Assembly (NCBI GenBank): GCA_045562755.1
Contig: JBJKVF010000006.1
Location: 124,001-188,000 of the forward strand
Reading direction: 5' to 3'
DNA length: 64,000 bases
Origin: GCA-002708145 sp045562755
GTDB taxonomy: Bacteria; Chloroflexota; Dehalococcoidia; Lucifugimonadales; Lucifugimonadaceae
The notes under the pieces were generated by a model that saw nothing but the letters and a program-made list of their open reading frames with translations, searched no databases and had not been told where the DNA came from. The translations under genes and the position numbers were made by a program. How positions within the stretch are numbered: position 1 is the stretch's first letter; the number at the start of each line of letters is the position of its first letter. Positions 1 through 9,415 of the stretch are shown one piece after another.

Positions 1-1021
1 ATGCATTTAACCTATGCCTTGCTGTTTCTAATTTATAAAAATTTGGAACAGTCATCATAACGTGAGCACCAGCAAGCACATTTATTGGACCACTAGCGTC
101 ATGAGGTGATATTGGAATATAGTAAGCTTCAGCCATTGTCGAAACTTTTTTTAGTTCAGTTATTCCTCCAACCCACGTCACATCAGGCATTAGAAAGTCT
201 GTTAAGTTGTTTTCTAATACATCTACAAATTCCCACCTAGTATGCAATCTTTCGCCAACTGAAATTGGAATATTAATTTGATCTCTTACGTTTTTCAAAG
301 CATGATTACTTTCTACCGGCACAGGCTCTTCCCACCAATGGATATTGATATGCTCAACACTTTTGGCTAGTCTTACTGAAGTTGGAACATCAAACCTACC
401 ATGAGCGTCAATTAATAATTCCATATCCGGTCCTGCACCCTCACGCATAGCTTCTGTGATTTCTACCCCCAGTGATTCACCTTTTATGTCCATTTTTCCT
501 GATAAATATCCGTTTTTTTCATCTTCAAATCCAGGAAAAGGATCAAATTTCATAGCCGTATGACCAGAATCAGCAATTGCTTTAGCCTGTTTTTTAGCTT
601 CATCAGGACCAATGCCTGGATCTGGATGAGTATAAAGTTCTATATTCTCACGAATTGGACCACCAAGTAAGTTATAAATTGGTTCCTTATGAACTTTCCC
701 AAATATATCCCATAAAGCTATATCAACACCACTAATTGCATTGGTTGAAGCTCCCCTAGAACCCATATATGTGAATCTTCTGAAAATTTTATTCCAGATT
801 TTTTCTATATGAAGAGGGTTTTCACCAACAATAATTTGATCTAACTGTTGTAAAATTGCGCAAATTGCTCGATTAGCAGCAGGGTGAGTTGTAGTTACTT
901 CACCCCAGCCAGTTATATTTTCATCAGTTTTTACCTCTACAAAAATATATTCACCTGGACGTCCAAAATTATATGCCGCAGGAGATAATAATAGCCATGG
1001 AGTCACAGATGTAATTTTCAT
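1..1021 (-). CDS. Enolase-superfamily (galactonate dehydratase/mandelate racemase-like) enzyme, C-terminus cut by window edge
   Basis: I translated the minus strand from the ATG at 1021; 340 codons are visible and the frame runs off the left edge without a stop, so the C-terminus is missing. The start MKITSVTPWLLL opens the N-terminal capping domain. The barrel shows the family's active-site series: LIDAHGRF (metal Asp plus His), WWEEPVP (metal Glu), VGERLHTRW (third Glu) and SPHDASGP (catalytic His). This matches acid-sugar dehydratases of the galactonate dehydratase type, which remove water from sugar acids using Mg2+. The substrate cannot be read from the sequence. It is one of three paralogous relatives in this window. 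Confidence 0.88.
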   Translation of the reverse strand, partial: MKITSVTPWLLLSPAAYNFGRPGEYIFVEVKTDENITGWGEVTTTHPAANRAICAILQQLDQIIVGENPLHIEKIWNKIFRRFTYMGSRGASTNAISGVDIALWDIFGKVHKEPIYNLLGGPIRENIELYTHPDPGIGPDEAKKQAKAIADSGHTAMKFDPFPGFEDEKNGYLSGKMDIKGESLGVEITEAMREGAGPDMELLIDAHGRFDVPTSVRLAKSVEHINIHWWEEPVPVESNHALKNVRDQINIPISVGERLHTRWEFVDVLENNLTDFLMPDVTWVGGITELKKVSTMAEAYYIPISPHDASGPINVLAGAHVMMTVPNFYKLETARHRLNA

Positions 1022-1120
1022 TTTTCAACCTTTACTAATAAAATATATAAACTATGTTTAAGATAAATTATTAGTTGAAAAAATTAAATACCAAATTATA
1101 AAAATAATAATAACTTTTAA

Positions 1121-3583
1121 CTATTTTTGTTTTTCTGGAGTGCCCTCAATAGAGATATTTGGTATCCACTCTAACCATGATGGAAGGTACCAAGCTTTAT
1201 CTCCAAGTAGCTTCATGACACTTGGGACTAAAATTGATCGAACAATTGTTGCATCTATTAGTACGGCGGCTCCAAGACCAAAACCCATTGATTGGAAGAA
1301 AGCAATTTTACCTAATGCAAATCCTCCAAAAACTGCAACCATAATCAATGCTGCACCAGTGATTATACTAGCCGTTTTCCTTAAACCAAACGCCACAGAT
1401 TCATCAGAAGATTTAGTCTCATCATAACGTTCTTTGATTCTACTTAGCATAAAAACATGGTAATCCATGGATAAACCAAATAATATACTAAACATAAATA
1501 ATGGCAACCAAAATTCTAATTGATCAACTTGTTGAAATCCAAAGACATCAATTAAGAAACCTTTTTGGAATACAAGTACTAATAAACCATATGCTGCACC
1601 AACTGAAAGAAGATTCATTATTATTGATGCAAATGCTATAGTTATAGATCTAAATGCAAGAAGTAAAAGTACCAAACTTAAGCTTAATACTAATCCTAAT
1701 ACTATTGGGAAATAATCATCTGTAGTCTTTACAGAATCTACAGTAGCTGCTGTGGCTCCACCAACGTAAATCGTATATGAATTCGTACTCATATTTGAAA
1801 AAGATGAAGGAATTATTTCATTTCTTAATCTTCTGATGGAATTAAGTGATTCCATTCCATTTGGGTCACCAGGAACTCTTGATTGTATTTCAATAAAATC
1901 AACTGATGGGAACAAAAGAATTTCTGGTTTTAAGAAACCAGGATCAGCATTGATACTTTTTTCTAGACTTTGTAACGAACTTACTAGCTCTGGAGAAGAT
2001 GTATCTGCTTCAATGTAAATATCAGCAGTTTCGTTAGAACCATATCCCCATTTTTCATTTAATAAGGTAAAGCCTATTTTAGCTGGTTCATCATCTGGAA
2101 GAACTGATATTCCACTTGTTCCTTTTTCAATATCTAGATAAAAATATGATAAAACTAATAAAAATATTGCAGCTAAAGCCATACTTATTGCAGGTCTTTT
2201 CATTACTTGAATAGTTATAGTATTCCATACACCTGATTCATCATTATTTTTTTCTTTTGAGTCTTCAAAAAATTTCAATTTAAACATATTGAGTTTTCTG
2301 AGGATAGAAATCAAAACTAAAAATAGCATTACACCAATCGCTGCTATCAATACTTGCGGTCCTACGCCTTGAGTTAAAGCTATTGCTAAAAAGACAACTA
2401 AGTAGAGTAAAATAGCAAATCTTTTAGGCACATATACACTATCTACTTTGTCACCAAGTAATCCTATTATTGCAGGTAACAAACTTATACCAGCAAATAC
2501 AGCGACAAAAACAACAAGTATAGCTCCAACACCAAATGCCTGAAAAGTTTTTTCTGGAATTATAAACATTCCTATTAATGCAAAGACAACTGTGATTCCA
2601 CTAAACACAACAGCACGTCCAGCGGTTGAACCAGAACTGACAATTGCTGATTGTTTATCTAATCCTGAAGCTCTCTCTTCTCGATATCTAGAAAGAATAA
2701 ACAGACAATAATCTATTCCGACAGCTAATCCCATCATTGCAATAATATTAGGTACAAAATCATTCAAATCAACTACTTGCCCAATTACAGAAACAATTCC
2801 AAGTGAAACAAAAATAGCTACAACAGCTAAAATTATTGGAATAATAGCAGAAGTTACATATCCAAAAATAACAGCTAATATTATCAATGCAACGGAAATA
2901 CCAATAGTCTCCCCAGTAAGTAAATCTTCCTCAGCAAGATGTGCAAAAGTATAATTTATTGTGTCTTCTCCAACAAGATAAAATTGAAAATTCTCATCTG
3001 AAAACTCTTCATTAAATTTTATAAAAGGTGCAATAAACTCGTTCTGCATAAAATATATAGGTATACTCATGGAAGTCAAATCTGGCGATGGTCCAAAATA
3101 AGTACCAAATCCCGGCATTTGTTCTAAATTAGAATATTGAGAAATAACTTGTTGGTCTAAATTAAATTTAGATTGAAGTTCACCCAGATATTTTTGCATG
3201 ACAGCTGAATATTCTTCAGATGGATATTTAAATTTTGAAGATGTAATAATTACAGATTCAGAAGCATATTGTACTTCGCCTGATGATTCATGTTCATTTT
3301 GAGAATCAGTCTGATCAGAAGATTCTTCTTTTTGGGAAGATGAATCTTTAACAATTAAGCCATCAATAAATTTTTGACTCTCTGGATTAGAAGACATTTT
3401 CTCGTCTTGTAATCTGTCAGCTAGAATATATTCAAGATCTGTAGTAGCTCCTTGACCACCACCACTTAGAGCACTTTCAAGGTACTGTTGAGACAAACCT
3501 GCTGCGATAACCATTAAAATTATCCAACCAGCTATTACATAATAAGGGCGTGAGCCACTAAAATTTACTATACTTTTAATCAA
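1121..3583 (-). CDS. MMPL/RND-family membrane transporter
   Basis: The 820-residue protein has the two-fold RND/MMPL plan. There is one N-terminal membrane helix (about residues 16-32), a large external domain rich in Ser/Asp/Glu, and a block of five or six helices (about 220-375). A second external domain (about 490-620) and a final helix block (about 625-800) follow. Motifs include GLAVGIDYCLFILSRYREER and, in the second half, GLSMDYHVFMLSRIKERY, the helix-4 signatures of this family. MMPL proteins export lipids or hydrophobic compounds using the proton gradient. Its start lies 25 bases from that of the divergently transcribed MFS gene, so the two probably share a promoter region. Substrate unknown. 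Confidence 0.85.
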   Translation of the reverse strand: MIKSIVNFSGSRPYYVIAGWIILMVIAAGLSQQYLESALSGGGQGATTDLEYILADRLQDEKMSSNPESQKFIDGLIVKDSSSQKEESSDQTDSQNEHESSGEVQYASESVIITSSKFKYPSEEYSAVMQKYLGELQSKFNLDQQVISQYSNLEQMPGFGTYFGPSPDLTSMSIPIYFMQNEFIAPFIKFNEEFSDENFQFYLVGEDTINYTFAHLAEEDLLTGETIGISVALIILAVIFGYVTSAIIPIILAVVAIFVSLGIVSVIGQVVDLNDFVPNIIAMMGLAVGIDYCLFILSRYREERASGLDKQSAIVSSGSTAGRAVVFSGITVVFALIGMFIIPEKTFQAFGVGAILVVFVAVFAGISLLPAIIGLLGDKVDSVYVPKRFAILLYLVVFLAIALTQGVGPQVLIAAIGVMLFLVLISILRKLNMFKLKFFEDSKEKNNDESGVWNTITIQVMKRPAISMALAAIFLLVLSYFYLDIEKGTSGISVLPDDEPAKIGFTLLNEKWGYGSNETADIYIEADTSSPELVSSLQSLEKSINADPGFLKPEILLFPSVDFIEIQSRVPGDPNGMESLNSIRRLRNEIIPSSFSNMSTNSYTIYVGGATAATVDSVKTTDDYFPIVLGLVLSLSLVLLLLAFRSITIAFASIIMNLLSVGAAYGLLVLVFQKGFLIDVFGFQQVDQLEFWLPLFMFSILFGLSMDYHVFMLSRIKERYDETKSSDESVAFGLRKTASIITGAALIMVAVFGGFALGKIAFFQSMGFGLGAAVLIDATIVRSILVPSVMKLLGDKAWYLPSWLEWIPNISIEGTPEKQK

Positions 3584-3608
3584 TATAAACCTCTTATATA
3601 TTTAAGAA

Positions 3609-4880
3609 TTGTTAAAATTATATCCCAAAAATGTTTTGAAAATATTAAATTTTTATAATAAAAACATCTATTATGGCTGGGTCATTCTAGCTGTATGTAC
3701 GCTGGCAAATTTTGCATCTGGCCCTGGACAAACATTTACATTTAGTATTTTTCAAAATTCATTTATGAACGATCTTGATATTTCATCAACAAATATAGCA
3801 ACATCATATTTATTTGGTTCTTTATTTGCCTCCATAGCAATGATTTTTTTAGGAAAAGTTTTAGATAGATATAACCCAAAATATATACTAATCTTCGTAA
3901 TTATTTTTCTTTTTTTAGGGTGCTTTTGGTTATCAAAAGTTAGCAGTTCTATTGAACTTCTTTTTTGTTTTGCAATTATGAGAACTATGGGACAAGGTGC
4001 TTTGAGTCTCATACCATCCACATTAGTTTCAATTTGGTTCACAAAAAAAAGAGCTTTAGCTTTGGCTATACTTGGATTAGGTATCTCAGCTTCTAGTGGG
4101 TTTTTCCCTGTTTATGGAGCTTTATTAATTGAAAACATAGGCTGGAGAAATGCATGGATAGTTTTGGGGCTTACAGCTTCATTATTATTAATTTTTCCTG
4201 TAATTATATTTATTCGACCATATAAGTTTATAAATCAAAAATTTAAAAATAAAAATCGTAATATTTTAGAGGATGATACAAAAAGTGAAAATTCATCTAC
4301 ATTGTCAAAAGCTTTGAGGACTAAAAAATTTTGGTTTATAACAATTGCAATTATGTCAGGCTCCCCAATTCATACAGGTATAATGTATCACCAAGTTTCA
4401 ATATTTTCCGAAAAAGGTATAGGAATCACTGAAGCGGCAAGTATTTTTGCTATTGTAGCGCCATCTATGATTTTTGGTCAATTTATGTCCGGAATACTTA
4501 ATAATTACTTAGATCCACGAAAAATATTAATCTTTGGCCAGTCATTAGTTATCCTCACCCTTTATCTGTTATCGATTCTAGATACAATATTTTTGGGATA
4601 CATTTATGGAATTTTGTTAGGATTACAAATTGGCCTTCTAATGAATACAGGACAGGCTATATGGCCATTATATTTCGGTAGAAGATATTTAGGAAGCATA
4701 CGTGGGTTCACAAATTTTATAGGTATGTCTCTCGCGGCAATAGGCCCATTACCATTATCAATGATTTATGACTCAACTGAAAGCTATAATAGCGGATTAC
4801 AAATTTTTATGGTTTTGCCTCCAATTTCAGCATTAGGAGCAATATTTATAGGTAAACCTAAAAATTTAAGCAGTAAATAG
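3609..4880 (+). CDS. MFS transporter (monocarboxylate/oxalate-formate antiporter-like)
   Basis: The 423-residue protein has about twelve hydrophobic helices. The opening YYGWVILAVCTLANFASGPG followed by a short first loop and LGKVLDRYNPKYIL (helix 2-3 MFS motif) resembles the monocarboxylate and oxalate/formate antiporter branch. Uptake or exchange of a small organic acid is an inference. The reading frame starts with TTG at 3609 and has no in-frame ATG near the first helix, so the start is uncertain. Its last 15 bases overlap the end of the convergent aldo/keto reductase gene. It is divergent from the MMPL gene. Confidence 0.8.
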   Translation: MLKLYPKNVLKILNFYNKNIYYGWVILAVCTLANFASGPGQTFTFSIFQNSFMNDLDISSTNIATSYLFGSLFASIAMIFLGKVLDRYNPKYILIFVIIFLFLGCFWLSKVSSSIELLFCFAIMRTMGQGALSLIPSTLVSIWFTKKRALALAILGLGISASSGFFPVYGALLIENIGWRNAWIVLGLTASLLLIFPVIIFIRPYKFINQKFKNKNRNILEDDTKSENSSTLSKALRTKKFWFITIAIMSGSPIHTGIMYHQVSIFSEKGIGITEAASIFAIVAPSMIFGQFMSGILNNYLDPRKILIFGQSLVILTLYLLSILDTIFLGYIYGILLGLQIGLLMNTGQAIWPLYFGRRYLGSIRGFTNFIGMSLAAIGPLPLSMIYDSTESYNSGLQIFMVLPPISALGAIFIGKPKNLSSK

Positions 4881-5738
4881 TGGTAGCTTATTCTCTGAAA
4901 AATTTTTCAACTTTTCAATTTCATAATCTTCTATGGGCTCATAATTATTAACAGCTTTCAATGCTTTTTTCCAAAGATCAAATTCACCAGGAGGCAAAAC
5001 TGAAGTAATAGGTTGAGATAAAGCCCATTTATAAGCAATATTAATAATTTCGTCATCTTCAATAGGAGCATACCAACATTTTTCTCTTACTCTTACAACA
5101 TCCTTTGAAGGTTTACAGTTAATTGTAGATTCAGATAAAGCATTAGATGCACCAGGTTTTAGCGCTAGTCTAGTCGTATTAGTTTCAATCGCTTTATTTA
5201 GTAAATCACTACCAAATCCACCCCGATACCATGTTGTAAAATTAATAGGAAATAGTATTGAATCAAAATTAAAATAATCCAAAAGTTTAATACCTATTTT
5301 TGAAGAGTGAGCAGAAAAACCAATATTCCTAATATAACCTTTCATTTTCATTTCTATAAGAAAGTTTAAAACTCCATCCTTATGTGTAATTTTTTGAAAA
5401 TCTTCTTCTGAAGAAACAGAGTGCATTTGATACAAGTCAAAGTAATCCGTTTTCATATTATGTAAAGAATTCTCAAATTCCTTTTGAGCTTCTTTATAAG
5501 TTCTTTTCCCAGTCTTACAGGCTAAAAAAACATTTTTTCTATATGGAGATAGAGCAGGTCCTAAATTTTGTTCTGCATTTCCATAGGCCGGAGCTACATC
5601 AAAATAATTAACACCATTATCGTATGCATATGATACGTAATTAGAAACATCAGAAGAAGTTTCATTTTTCACCACAATTCCACCAAATCCAATGATTGAA
5701 ATTTTATCTCCTGTACTAACATATTCTCTATAAAGCAT
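4866..5738 (-). CDS. Aldo/keto reductase
   Basis: The 290-residue TIM-barrel oxidoreductase begins MLYREYVSTGDKISIIGFGG. The AKR catalytic tetrad is visible: Asp and Tyr in NYFDVAPAYGNAE, Lys in FLACKTGKRT and His in YQMHSVSS. Such enzymes reduce aldehydes or ketones with NAD(P)H in the cytoplasm; the substrate cannot be inferred here. It resembles the L-fucose/galactose dehydrogenase-like AKR branch in layout. The 3' end overlaps the MFS gene tail by 15 bases in convergent orientation. Confidence 0.87.
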   Translation of the reverse strand: MLYREYVSTGDKISIIGFGGIVVKNETSSDVSNYVSYAYDNGVNYFDVAPAYGNAEQNLGPALSPYRKNVFLACKTGKRTYKEAQKEFENSLHNMKTDYFDLYQMHSVSSEEDFQKITHKDGVLNFLIEMKMKGYIRNIGFSAHSSKIGIKLLDYFNFDSILFPINFTTWYRGGFGSDLLNKAIETNTTRLALKPGASNALSESTINCKPSKDVVRVREKCWYAPIEDDEIINIAYKWALSQPITSVLPPGEFDLWKKALKAVNNYEPIEDYEIEKLKNFSENKLPLFTA

Positions 5739-5850
5739 ATAATTTCCTTGGCAATAAATAAATTAAAAATAAAAAAATAGCTAATTTCTTTGTTACTAGG
5801 ATACAAAAATAGGAAAAAATTTTATATGATTTTTACTGCGTGAAAAAATT

Positions 5851-6864
5851 ATGTTTGATTTTAATGATAAAAAAATAAATTTTGATGATGTACTTATTTA
5901 CCCTAAAGCATCAAGATATAACTCAAGAAAAGAAATAGAACTAGATACAAAAATTTCTTTTAACAAATCAAGGCTTTCTTGGAATGGTGTACCAATAATG
6001 GCATCTAATATGGATTATGTAGGTACTTTCGCAATGGGTATGCAACTACAGAATTATAGTATTTGTAATGCTGTAAGTAAATTTTATGATAAAAAAGAAT
6101 GGGTGAGCGCGATTAATGGTGGATTAAATATGGAATATAATTTCTTAACATTTGGACTGGATGATATTAAAATTATTGACTCCTATATAAGTTATATATC
6201 ATCTAAAACTAACAATACACCTAAGTATTTAGTCTTTGATGTACCAAACGGATATATTGAAAAATTTAAAGATGTTATCAAACAAACTAGAAAAGCATTT
6301 CCTCAAATAGGAATAATCGCTGGTAATGTTGTTACACCTGAAGGAGTCAAAAGCTTAATTGATGCTGGCTCAGATGGTATAAAAGTTGGTATAGGTTCTG
6401 GTAATGTATGCAACACTACAAATGTAACTGGCATTGGTTATCCTCAATTATCAGCTGTTATTGAGTGCAGTAAAGAAGCAAAAAAACATAACTCTTTCAT
6501 TATTTCTGATGGTGGAATAAAAAGTTCAGCAGATATAGTCAAAGCATTTGCTGGAGGGGCAGGATTTGTCATGCTTGGATCAATGTTTTCAGGGCATGAA
6601 GAAGGTGGGAGTCCGGTAACAGAAATAAATCATAAAAAATATAGAAAACTACATGGAATGAGCTCGACTGAAGCTATGAATAAACATTATGGTAAGGTTG
6701 CCGAATATAGAGCATCTGAAGGTGAATCTATACTCGTAGAAGACAAAGGTACAGTTGTAAATACTGTGAATCAAATTCTTGGTGGTATACGATCAGCTTG
6801 TACATATTTAGATGCAAAAAATATAGGAGAATTAGGACATAAATCCGACTTTATTTTCGTTTAG
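5851..6864 (+). CDS. guaC: GMP reductase (IMP dehydrogenase/GMP reductase family)
   Basis: The 337-residue protein has the N-terminal FNDKKINFDDVLIYP stretch typical of this family. The catalytic loop carries its Cys in GSGNVCNTTNVTGIGYPQLS, and the phosphate-binding region is ISDGGIKSSADIVKAFAGGA. There is no CBS insertion, and the length and C-terminus (ILGGIRSACTYLDA) favour GMP reductase over IMP dehydrogenase. It converts GMP to IMP with NADPH. It converges, two bases apart, on a phosphoribosyltransferase and a nucleoside ABC transporter operon, which supports a purine salvage role. Confidence 0.85.
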   Translation: MFDFNDKKINFDDVLIYPKASRYNSRKEIELDTKISFNKSRLSWNGVPIMASNMDYVGTFAMGMQLQNYSICNAVSKFYDKKEWVSAINGGLNMEYNFLTFGLDDIKIIDSYISYISSKTNNTPKYLVFDVPNGYIEKFKDVIKQTRKAFPQIGIIAGNVVTPEGVKSLIDAGSDGIKVGIGSGNVCNTTNVTGIGYPQLSAVIECSKEAKKHNSFIISDGGIKSSADIVKAFAGGAGFVMLGSMFSGHEEGGSPVTEINHKKYRKLHGMSSTEAMNKHYGKVAEYRASEGESILVEDKGTVVNTVNQILGGIRSACTYLDAKNIGELGHKSDFIFV

Positions 6865-6866
6865 TT

Positions 6867-7421
6867 CTATAGCATTTTTATTTGCTCAATATAGCCAATA
6901 CTGTCCATTCCTCTAAGCAATCCTTTATCATCCATACCATAACCAACTAGCCAGTAGTCTTCATTAATAGAAAAGCCATGATACTCGGGCTCAATTTCAA
7001 TTTTTCTTTTTGCCACCTTATCAACTAAAACTGCAACTTCAACATTGTCATTAGTTATAGTTCTAATCATATTCTTAATTATTGACAGAGTAATACCTGT
7101 ATCAAGTAAGTCATCAATTATGATTGATGGGCTGCCTTCTTTAAATTTATTTTCATAATCACTTACACGAACTACTTCAGGCTTGTTTGGGTTATATGAA
7201 TACTCATAGGCACTAGCAATAACTGGATTAACAACCCATTTTTCAGGAGATAGCTTTTCAAGATCCATAATAAGCTTAGTTGCAAAAATCATACCCCCCG
7301 TAATAACAGGTATCAAATTGACTACTGGCTCATTTTCCCATTTAGTATTAATGATTTTTGCTATTTGTTTTATTTTTTTTTCTATGGCTTCATTATCCCA
7401 TAAAATCTTAACATTTTTCAT
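6867..7421 (-). CDS. Purine (hypoxanthine-type) phosphoribosyltransferase
   Basis: The 184-residue type I phosphoribosyltransferase carries the PRPP-binding motif SIIIDDLLDTGITL at about residues 99-112. An N-terminal hydrophobic strand ends in PVITGGMIFATKL, with Gly-Gly where family members have a small PPi loop. The predicted reaction is purine base plus PRPP giving a nucleotide. It is the last gene of the BMP-type ABC transporter operon, one base after the second permease. That context favours hypoxanthine or xanthine/guanine as substrate, though sequence alone does not settle the base specificity. Confidence 0.8.
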   Translation of the reverse strand: MKNVKILWDNEAIEKKIKQIAKIINTKWENEPVVNLIPVITGGMIFATKLIMDLEKLSPEKWVVNPVIASAYEYSYNPNKPEVVRVSDYENKFKEGSPSIIIDDLLDTGITLSIIKNMIRTITNDNVEVAVLVDKVAKRKIEIEPEYHGFSINEDYWLVGYGMDDKGLLRGMDSIGYIEQIKML

Positions 7422-7422
7422 A

Positions 7423-8376
7423 TTATGAATCTTTTTTGTAAGTTATTCCTAAAGATTGTGGTTGGTTTCCGAAAATTAATAATCTTATAGGTTTTGGAAA
7501 CCACCTACCTTCATTTTTATTTGCTGATTGAATTAAAACAAGTGTTAAAATCATCAATGGGAAAGGAATTAATGGCAAAATTTGTGAAAATCCTATTGTT
7601 ATAGTTTGAAACTTTAGAGAAAGGACCTGCAAAATAGCAAATCCATATACGCCAACAGAACCCCTTATTGGATTCCATCCACCGAAAATAACAATAGCCA
7701 GAGCGATCCAACCATAGTTTAGTGTATGCCCTTCTGACCATCCATATTTTACCTCTAAGCTAAATGTTGCACCTCCTATACCAATTAATATTCCCCCAAT
7801 CACTGAGTATATAAATCTATATTTCATTACATTTAATCCTCTAGCATCAGCTGCAAAAGGATTTTCTCCTACCGCACGTAAGTTAACACCAAATCTAGAT
7901 CTAAATAGAAAAATCCAACTCAAAGGTATTAGTATTATTGAAGATAAAACTAATATATTATTATCAAAAAGAACCGGACCTAAAAATGGAATTTCTTTTA
8001 AGATAGGCACTGTGATTTTATCTAGGTAAGGACCAGGTATTCTAACAAAGTCTCCACCTAAGTAACTTGATAATTTCCATAAAAATATTGTAAATATAAA
8101 GCCAACTGCAATTTGATTTATATAAAACTTGAAATTAATCCACACAATTATAAAAGCAATAACACCACCAAGAATAGCCGCAGATAAAATTCCTATATAT
8201 AAAGAATTTGTCAATATAGTAATAGCAAAGCTGCATAATGCAGTTATCAATAGTGTACCTTCCATTGAAAGATTTACTACTCCTACCCTTTCAGTAATTG
8301 TTTCTCCTATAACTGCAAAAATTAATGGTGCAGACATAGAAACTATAGTAATGAAAGTCAACTCCAAACTATCCAA
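7423..8376 (-). CDS. Nucleoside-type ABC transporter permease 2 (BMP system)
   Basis: The 317-residue permease has about eight to nine hydrophobic helices and the family opening PLIFAVIGETITERVGVVNLSMEGTLL. It also has AVGENPFAADARGLNVMKYR, the cytoplasmic coupling motif of BPD_transp_2 permeases. It overlaps the preceding permease by eight bases, so the two are translationally coupled and should form the heterodimeric channel. In known systems this class imports purine or pyrimidine nucleosides. Confidence 0.88.
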   Translation of the reverse strand: MDSLELTFITIVSMSAPLIFAVIGETITERVGVVNLSMEGTLLITALCSFAITILTNSLYIGILSAAILGGVIAFIIVWINFKFYINQIAVGFIFTIFLWKLSSYLGGDFVRIPGPYLDKITVPILKEIPFLGPVLFDNNILVLSSIILIPLSWIFLFRSRFGVNLRAVGENPFAADARGLNVMKYRFIYSVIGGILIGIGGATFSLEVKYGWSEGHTLNYGWIALAIVIFGGWNPIRGSVGVYGFAILQVLSLKFQTITIGFSQILPLIPFPLMILTLVLIQSANKNEGRWFPKPIRLLIFGNQPQSLGITYKKDS

Positions 8377-9415
8377 AATTCTCTCCCTTATTAGTTATAA
8401 ATCTTAATAATTTAGCATCAATTTTACTAGCTTTGATAATCAACCATGAAATAACAAAAACAGATTCAATAATATATGGGAAGCTCGAATCTAAACCTAG
8501 CCTCAATTGTAATTGGACACCACCGACCATTATGGAAGCAAAAATAATACTAATTATCACAACAGTGAATAAGTTCCTTCCAGCAATTAATGCAATTAAT
8601 ATTCCCAAAAACCCATATCCGCCAGCTATATTTGGCACTAATTTATGATGAATGCTTGCAGCTTGTATCGCCCCAGCAATGCCACCAATTGCGCCAGCAA
8701 ATAAAAACGAGTATGTAATATATTTCACAGAATCAATCTTAAATTTATCTGCAGCATCTTTATTAGCTCCAGTTGCGATTAGCTTAAGTCCCAAGGAAGT
8801 TCGAGATAACAATAAAAATAAAATTAAAAAAGTTATAATTGCAATTAAGATTGGATAAATTGGAAAATTGCTACCTCCAATTCCATTAATCCATGAACTT
8901 AAAGGGAATAAATCAGTTCCACCTGTAGAAGCAATACCTTCTCTTTTCCAAGGACCAATAACTAAATAAACTATCAATCCTGAAGCGACAAAATTAATAC
9001 CTAGGCCTCCAAAAATTTCATGTACATTAAACCGTGTTTTTAAAATAGCTGAAAGTAAACCAAGAAATGAACCGAAAAGTCCTCCAAAAAATATGATTAT
9101 TATTGGAGAGAAGAATAATTCACCAAAAAAAGTTCTGGCAATAAATGTAGCACCAATTGCCCCAAATAACATCTGCCCCTCAATGCCTATATTCCACAAT
9201 CCAGTTGAGAAGGTTATAACTAAAGCGAACCCTGCTAAAGACATTATTGTAGCAATTAGAAGAGTTCTAGAAATTTTATCTAAATTTCCAAATGATCCAT
9301 CAAATAAATTACCATAAATTTCAAAAGGTTTAACTTGCAGAATAATCAAAACTAAAGTAACAGATGTTACTGCTAAAATTGTAGCAATTGAGTTTTGTAA
9401 TATCGGCTTATACAT
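8369..9415 (-). CDS. Nucleoside-type ABC transporter permease 1 (BMP system)
   Basis: The 348-residue permease contains GLWNIGIEGQMLFGAIGATF and LIATGANKDAADKFKIDSVKY, the conserved signature and coupling helix of the BMP-linked permease family. About nine membrane helices are seen. It overlaps the ATPase stop by one base and the next permease by eight bases, so all three transport genes lie on one message. It forms the membrane channel with the second permease. Confidence 0.88.
   Translation of the reverse strand: MYKPILQNSIATILAVTSVTLVLIILQVKPFEIYGNLFDGSFGNLDKISRTLLIATIMSLAGFALVITFSTGLWNIGIEGQMLFGAIGATFIARTFFGELFFSPIIIIFFGGLFGSFLGLLSAILKTRFNVHEIFGGLGINFVASGLIVYLVIGPWKREGIASTGGTDLFPLSSWINGIGGSNFPIYPILIAIITFLILFLLLSRTSLGLKLIATGANKDAADKFKIDSVKYITYSFLFAGAIGGIAGAIQAASIHHKLVPNIAGGYGFLGILIALIAGRNLFTVVIISIIFASIMVGGVQLQLRLGLDSSFPYIIESVFVISWLIIKASKIDAKLLRFITNKGENFG

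Noticed and set aside
1140..1427. Plus-strand 95-codon open frame
   Set aside because: Mirror of the MMPL transporter C-terminus; no ribosome site or known motif.
5739..5850. Purine riboswitch before guaC
   Set aside because: The leader is too AT-rich and lacks the three-stem core with conserved loop sequences.
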